Position numbers and translations under genes: made by a program. A DNA stretch of 10,210 bases from Thiotrichaceae bacterium (GTDB lineage: Bacteria; Pseudomonadota; Gammaproteobacteria; Thiotrichales; Thiotrichaceae). Within the stretch, counting starts at the first letter, position 1. Every line of letters starts with the position of its first letter. Where the stretch lies: positions 1 through 10,210 of the forward strand of contig JALWYT010000341.1 in the NCBI GenBank assembly GCA_026992705.1, given 5' to 3'. Positions 6,063 to 10,210 of the stretch are shown here, piece by piece. The notes under the pieces are model-generated. The model made no database searches. It saw nothing but the letters and a program-made list of their open reading frames with translations, and had not been told where the DNA came from.

Positions 6063-6686
6063 ATGCAAAATACTTTACCGCCTAACCTAAGGGCTTGCCC
6101 CGATTGTGATTTGTTGCAAGAAATCCCCGAACTTGGGGATGGACAGGCAGCGTACTGCATACGCTGCAATCGTACTTTATTTAGCTTAAAAACGGATTCG
6201 TTAAATCGTAGCTTGGCTTTTGCGATTACGGGTATTGTTTTATTTGTTTTGGCGAATGCTTTTCCTTTATTGTCACTTAAGGCGTTGGGGGCTTATCAAG
6301 AGAGTACGCTTTTTTCAGCAAGTGTTAGTTTATTTGTTGAAGGTCGCCCAGTATTGGCTTTTATTGTTTTTTTAACGACGATTCTTTTTCCATTGCTAAG
6401 TTTGACGGGGATGGTCGTTGTGTTACTGTCGGTTAAGTTTGACCGAGTGAGTACACGTTTTACTGCTCCATTATTCCGCTTTTTAATGAGTACCGATGCT
6501 TGGGGAATGTTGGAAGTCTTTATGCTTGCTATTTTGGTTTCAGTCGTCAAATTGGGGGATTTGGCTGAAATTATCCCGGGTTTGTCTTTATATGCTTTTG
6601 TAGCGTTGGTGATAGTCATGACATTAATGAGTTTGTCTTTAGACCCTGAAGATGTTTGGAGACGATTACGAGCTTGTATGATATGA
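6063..6686 (+). CDS. pqiA: PqiA-domain inner-membrane protein, first half of a split PqiA
   Basis: This 207-residue protein holds one paraquat-inducible protein A domain. It opens with a cytoplasmic zinc-ribbon-like pair, CPDC (Cys12, Cys15) and CIRC (Cys32, Cys35). Four likely membrane segments follow, near 50-70, 97-122, 150-168 and 176-196. The family tail reads SLDPEDVWRRL. PqiA/LetA proteins are the inner-membrane partners of MCE proteins in envelope lipid transport. E. coli PqiA and LetA carry two such domains in about 420 residues; here each domain is its own gene. The stop TGA overlaps the ATG of the next gene as ATGA, so the two are probably translationally coupled. No Shine-Dalgarno or clear promoter is visible before the ATG at 6063. 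Confidence 0.88.
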   Translation: MQNTLPPNLRACPDCDLLQEIPELGDGQAAYCIRCNRTLFSLKTDSLNRSLAFAITGIVLFVLANAFPLLSLKALGAYQESTLFSASVSLFVEGRPVLAFIVFLTTILFPLLSLTGMVVVLLSVKFDRVSTRFTAPLFRFLMSTDAWGMLEVFMLAILVSVVKLGDLAEIIPGLSLYAFVALVIVMTLMSLSLDPEDVWRRLRACMI

Positions 6687-7336
6687 ACAAAGAAATACAA
6701 GAAATAACGGCTCGTGAGGCTGGCTTAATTGCTTGCCATTTTTGCCATACGTTATCGCGTATTCCCGATAATATTGATGAGAATACGCACTTGCATTGCC
6801 CTTGTTGTTATTCTGTGTTGCATTCCCGCATTCCTAATAGTTTTGTCAAAACCACAGCTTTTTTATTGGCTGCTTTATTTCTCTATATTCCCGCGAATGT
6901 CTTACCAATCATGACGGTTATTTATCAAGGTTCAGGTGAACCAAGTACGATTATTGCAGGTGTTAAACATTTATTAGAGGGAGGAATGTGGCCATTGGCT
7001 TTGATTGTATTTGTCGCAAGTATTGTTGTGCCTATTTTAAAGCTATTGGTTTTATCTGCCTTATTAATTAGTATTGCAATTAAATCTCGATGGGAACCGC
7101 GAGAACGTACTAAACTTTATCGCATTATGGAATTTATTGGTCGTTGGTCAATGGTGGATATTTTCGTTATTGCAATTTTAGTGACGTTGGTTCAATTTGG
7201 GAATACTGCATCAATTTACCCTGGTTTAGGAGCACTTTCTTTTGCTGCGGTGGTTGTATTAACCATGTTTGCGGCACATAGCTTTGATCCACGCCTTATT
7301 TGGGATAATTTGGGCAAAATTCATGATGAAAAATAA
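6683..7336 (+). CDS. pqiA: PqiA-domain inner-membrane protein, second half of a split PqiA
   Basis: This is the partner of the preceding gene: 217 residues with the second PqiA domain. Its zinc-ribbon-like cysteines are CHFC (Cys18, Cys21) and CPCC (Cys39 and Cys42, with an extra Cys41). Four hydrophobic spans follow, and the domain signature GRWSMVDIFVIAIL precedes the last two spans. The tail SFDPRLIWDNL mirrors the tail of the first half, as expected for duplicated domains. The ATG at 6683 overlaps the upstream stop (ATGA). A longer reading from a TTG at 6656 would run into the upstream gene without benefit. The 3' end overlaps the start of pqiB by 14 nt. The two halves together (about 424 residues) match a full-length PqiA. 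Confidence 0.87.
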   Translation: MNKEIQEITAREAGLIACHFCHTLSRIPDNIDENTHLHCPCCYSVLHSRIPNSFVKTTAFLLAALFLYIPANVLPIMTVIYQGSGEPSTIIAGVKHLLEGGMWPLALIVFVASIVVPILKLLVLSALLISIAIKSRWEPRERTKLYRIMEFIGRWSMVDIFVIAILVTLVQFGNTASIYPGLGALSFAAVVVLTMFAAHSFDPRLIWDNLGKIHDEK

Positions 7337-9017
7337 AAATATCGAACATTACCCACTTGCCCAGAGCAAAAAACAACCCTTTTTCTCACTGATTTGGTTA
7401 ATTCCATTAGTCGCCTTAATTGCAGGTGTGTGGTTAATGATTAAGGTCATTAATGAAAAAGGACCAACGGTTGTGATTGATTTTGCAAGTGCTCAAGGAA
7501 TTGAAGCAGGGCGAACGCATATTCGCTATAAAGATGTTGATGTCGGCAAGGTTAAAAAAATTGAATTACGCTCGGTGACGGTAAAAACCGACGATGGCAA
7601 ACAGAAGCAACAGGTCAGGGCTTTTGTCACGGCTGAATTAAAATCATTTATGTATCGCTACTTAAAGCCCGATACAGAATTTTGGGTAGTGCGACCCCGT
7701 ATTACGGTTGGGCAAGTGAGTGGTTTATCAACCTTATTCAGTGGTTTTTATATTGAAATGGAGCCGGGTAAAAAAGCAGGCGGACAACAGTCGGTTTATA
7801 AAGGCTTGGAAGAACCGCCTCGGCTAAGTGCTTATGATGAAGATAAAATCATTACCCTCAATGCCAAAAATTTAGGCTCATTAAATAACGGCTCACCCGT
7901 GTATTATCATCAATTAAAAGTCGGCGAAGTTATTGATACCCAGCTTAATATTGATACCGATACGGTAAATATCAGCATTTATATTGAAGATAAATATCGC
8001 CATAAAATCCGTTCAAATACGCGCTTTTGGAATGTCAGTGGCATTGATGTTGAAGTGACACCATCAGGCGGGGTTTCAGCAAAAATGGAATCACTTGCGG
8101 CTTTGGTGATTGGCGGCATTGCGTTTGAAACGCCTAAAAATGAATCTTACAGTGCCCCCATCGAAGGCAAAGCCTCATTCCGCCTTTATGATTCTTATAA
8201 ACAGGCGAAGGAAGATACCTCAGGAACGAATAAACTTTATTATGTGATGTATTTTGATGATAGTTTATTCGGCTTAACGGAAGGCTCTACGGTTGAGTAT
8301 CAAGGCGTTCAAGTTGGCAAAGTCGAGAAGATTTTATTGAAAAAGGATAATCAAAAAGGTGAAGTCAAAACGGTGGTTAAAGTCTCTTTATTCGTTGATA
8401 AGCTATCGGATAAAGGTAATAAATCAGAAGCGGATGAGATTTTAGGCAAATTGGTGAATAAAGGCTTGCACGCCCAATTAAAAACATCAAGCCTGCTAAC
8501 TGGCTCACAATATATTGCTTTGGTTTATCCAAAGGAGAAAAGCAAAACAAGCAAGTTGGCTAAATTAGCCAAATCAGAAAATAGTGATATTACCATTTTC
8601 CCGACAACTGCTTCAGCGAATTCTTTATTAAACTTTGATGCCTCAGAATTGACGGGAGAATTAACAAAAACCATCCGTGAGATTAGGCATTTAGTTGCCT
8701 CTAAAGACACTAAACATATTGCTTCAAACACGGCAAAATTACTAAAAAATATCAATAAACTTATTGATGGCTTAAATAAGCAAGGCATTACGGGTGAGCT
8801 AAAAACAACCTTGCAGCAAACGCGGCAGGCGATTAGTGCGATTCAACAAACTGCGAAAACCACCCAAACAACGCTCAAGCAGTCCTTAGGCGAGGACTCT
8901 GCTTTACAATACAAACTGCAAGTGATGTTAGATGATTTAAGTGAAACCGCTAATTCATTCTCCGTGCTTGCTGATACCTTACAACGCAAACCGAATGCAG
9001 TTTTACTAGGCAAATAA
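7323..9017 (+). CDS. pqiB: PqiB-type MCE protein (periplasmic lipid-transport needle)
   Basis: This 564-residue protein has a short cytoplasmic N-terminus, one membrane anchor (about 20-42) and three MCE domains (about 47-148, 174-270 and 303-403). MCE signatures include ARGRTHIRYKDVDVGKV-like text at 62-77 and EGSTVEYQGVQVGKV at 320-334. A long helical C-terminal region (about 440-555) ends in RKPNAVLLGK, the usual PqiB ending. E. coli PqiB (546 residues, three MCE rings) forms a hexameric tube whose helices span the periplasm to carry lipids between the membranes. The three-ring count favours PqiB over LetB (seven rings) or MlaD (one). The start is the ATG at 7323, or 7326 one codon later. 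An earlier in-frame start at 7269 would lie deep inside the upstream gene. It is coupled with pqiA upstream and pqiC downstream. Confidence 0.93.
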   Translation: MMKNKNIEHYPLAQSKKQPFFSLIWLIPLVALIAGVWLMIKVINEKGPTVVIDFASAQGIEAGRTHIRYKDVDVGKVKKIELRSVTVKTDDGKQKQQVRAFVTAELKSFMYRYLKPDTEFWVVRPRITVGQVSGLSTLFSGFYIEMEPGKKAGGQQSVYKGLEEPPRLSAYDEDKIITLNAKNLGSLNNGSPVYYHQLKVGEVIDTQLNIDTDTVNISIYIEDKYRHKIRSNTRFWNVSGIDVEVTPSGGVSAKMESLAALVIGGIAFETPKNESYSAPIEGKASFRLYDSYKQAKEDTSGTNKLYYVMYFDDSLFGLTEGSTVEYQGVQVGKVEKILLKKDNQKGEVKTVVKVSLFVDKLSDKGNKSEADEILGKLVNKGLHAQLKTSSLLTGSQYIALVYPKEKSKTSKLAKLAKSENSDITIFPTTASANSLLNFDASELTGELTKTIREIRHLVASKDTKHIASNTAKLLKNINKLIDGLNKQGITGELKTTLQQTRQAISAIQQTAKTTQTTLKQSLGEDSALQYKLQVMLDDLSETANSFSVLADTLQRKPNAVLLGK

Positions 9018-9018
9018 T

Positions 9019-9591
9019 ATGTGCTTGATTAAAAAGATTTTACTGATTTCCATGCTGTTTACATTGGCAGCTTGTTCGATTGGTGGCTCAAAAAGCACCC
9101 GTTTTTACGCCATCAGCCCGATTGCTAACCAAGCTCAATATCACCGTTCTCATTTAAGAATCGGTGTTGGTCCTGTGCAAATTCCACGCTTATTACGCAG
9201 ACCGCAAATTGTCATTCGCAAAAACAACACGGAGCTTGATTTGGTCGAAGCTCATCAATGGGGCGGTTCTTTGCGTGAGGATTTAATTCATGCGTTTGAA
9301 GAAAATCTTGCCATATTGCTGGATACAGAAAATGTCGAAACCTATCCTTGGAAGCATAGTTTTAATCCGAATTATCAAGTGCGTATCAATATCGAGCAAT
9401 TGGATGGTGATTTAGGCAAAACAGTCACCTTAAAAGCCCGTTGGCGTTTGCTACAGCACAGCAAAATTCTACAAGTCAAACATGCGGTTATTCACGTTCC
9501 TGTTCAGGGTAATAGCTTTAATGCTTATGTCAAAGCCCAAAGTGACGCGGTATATCGTTTGTCACAAGAAATTGCCGCACAGCTTCATTGA
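9019..9591 (+). CDS. pqiC: PqiC-type outer-membrane lipoprotein
   Basis: This 190-residue lipoprotein has a signal ending in the lipobox LAAC, with the acylated cysteine at 19. Ser20 follows instead of Asp, which predicts sorting to the outer membrane by the Lol system. The body matches the PqiC/ABC-type transport auxiliary family: RFYAISPI near 28, GVGPVQIPRLLRRPQIV near 49, and EAHQWGGSLREDL near 77. PqiC is the outer-membrane partner of the PqiB needle. Its ATG lies one base after the pqiB stop, so it is part of the same operon. E. coli PqiC (formerly YmbA) is of similar length, about 187 residues. Confidence 0.92.
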   Translation: MCLIKKILLISMLFTLAACSIGGSKSTRFYAISPIANQAQYHRSHLRIGVGPVQIPRLLRRPQIVIRKNNTELDLVEAHQWGGSLREDLIHAFEENLAILLDTENVETYPWKHSFNPNYQVRINIEQLDGDLGKTVTLKARWRLLQHSKILQVKHAVIHVPVQGNSFNAYVKAQSDAVYRLSQEIAAQLH

Positions 9592-9601
9592 GAAAGCCTA
9601 A

Positions 9602-10204
9602 ATGAGCCAGTTTGTTAAATTCTGTATTTTTATCGCTTTAGCTTTAACCCCTGAAATTGTCTTGGCTCATAGCCCCATTAAGGGCATTGGTAATCTATTC
9701 AATGGCATCTTGCACCCGCTATTTGCACCTGCTCAACTCTTGAGCATTATCGCCTTGGGCTTATGGTTTGGGCAAAACCAGCCTGCTAAACATCAAGTTA
9801 CGGTATTCGCCTATCTTTTTGCTGTTATTGCGGGTCTATTGGCAAGCTATTTTTCACTGAGGTTTAATGTCTCGATGGCTTTGTTACTAGGGGCTAGCGG
9901 CATTGGTTTATTAATTATCAGCAATTTTAAATTCCCCAGCCTTGTTTATATTACCTGTGCCATGTTATTGGGCTTTGCCATTGGTTTAGATTCAATACCG
10001 AATGACTTAGCTCGTAAAGAAAAAATCATTAGCTTATTTGGTAACGGCGTTGGGATTTATTTTTTATTGCTATACGCCTTGGCATTATCCGAAAGTTTTA
10101 GCAAAAAAGCATGGCAGACTATTGCGGTTCGCGTACTCGCCTCATGGATTTCTGCCAGTGCTTTGATGGTTTTATCGCTCAATTATTTTGCTAATAAAGG
10201 ATAA
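9602..10204 (+). CDS. HupE/UreJ-like integral membrane protein
   Basis: This 200-residue protein has a cleavable-looking N-terminal signal ending VLA-HS (about 1-22) and roughly six further membrane spans (about 42-58, 66-84, 90-108, 112-130, 144-163, 172-194). After the signal, the AHS opening (His23) and the G-x-LHP segment (His38) preceding LLSIIALGLWFG recall the HupE/UreJ family. Characterised members move nickel or cobalt for hydrogenase and urease maturation. No hydrogenase, urease or metal-chaperone gene is near, and the histidine pattern is not the classical one, so metal transport is only a possibility. It lies 10 nt after pqiC in the same direction, and its stop is followed 3 nt later by another ATG. 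It therefore appears to be co-transcribed with the pqi genes. Confidence 0.65.
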   Translation: MSQFVKFCIFIALALTPEIVLAHSPIKGIGNLFNGILHPLFAPAQLLSIIALGLWFGQNQPAKHQVTVFAYLFAVIAGLLASYFSLRFNVSMALLLGASGIGLLIISNFKFPSLVYITCAMLLGFAIGLDSIPNDLARKEKIISLFGNGVGIYFLLLYALALSESFSKKAWQTIAVRVLASWISASALMVLSLNYFANKG

Positions 10205-10207
10205 GCC

Positions 10208-10210
10208 ATG
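10208..10210 (+). CDS. Start codon of a further downstream gene (only the ATG is in the window)
   Basis: The final three bases are ATG, preceded by AAGGA (10197-10201) at a 6-nt distance, a good ribosome binding site overlapping the end of the HupE-like gene. This suggests the operon continues to the right. Nothing can be said about the product. Confidence 0.4.

Noticed and set aside
6296..6700. Leftward 134-codon open frame under the pqiA genes
   Set aside because: It is antisense to a conserved PqiA domain. The sequence is low in hydrophobic core residues and unlike any family.

Overview
The window looks like chromosomal DNA of an AT-rich gammaproteobacterium. The 78-residue L28, the 51-residue cysteine-free L33, the two-ACT-domain threonine deaminase and the Pqi (MCE) envelope operon all read as gammaproteobacterial. 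I cannot name a genus from the sequence alone. Most of the window is ordinary housekeeping and envelope biology, with a small, more AT-rich accessory-looking patch in the middle.

Left part (1-2751). The N-terminal 67 codons of ilvE run leftward off the window edge, and ilvA runs rightward. These are two isoleucine-pathway genes arranged back to back. The 455-base gap between them holds a 158-bp fold-back element with long terminal inverted repeats and flanking TA dinucleotides (a MITE-like insertion). After ilvA come a promoter, rpmB, rpmG and a clear Rho-independent terminator.

Middle part (2752-5928). bioF stands alone and converges on a leftward gene of unknown function. A 12-bp perfect inverted repeat lies between the two. 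The unknown gene is divergent from a secreted YkuD-fold (L,D-transpeptidase-like) protein. In that protein the usual catalytic HGC-x-R cysteine is serine and the His of the I-H-G-T motif is glutamine, so it is probably a pseudoenzyme or an unusual variant. This is the most unusual observation in the window.

Right part (6063-10210). A tightly packed operon encodes an MCE-type envelope lipid-transport system. PqiA is split into two single-domain proteins joined by an ATGA overlap. They are followed by PqiB (overlapping), PqiC (1-nt gap) and a HupE/UreJ-like membrane protein (10-nt gap). One more gene apparently starts in the last three bases. PqiA1/PqiA2 would be inner-membrane partners, PqiB the MCE needle across the periplasm, and PqiC the outer-membrane lipoprotein. 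The role of the HupE-like protein in this setting is not known. I saw no tRNA, rRNA, CRISPR array, complete transposase or defence system.
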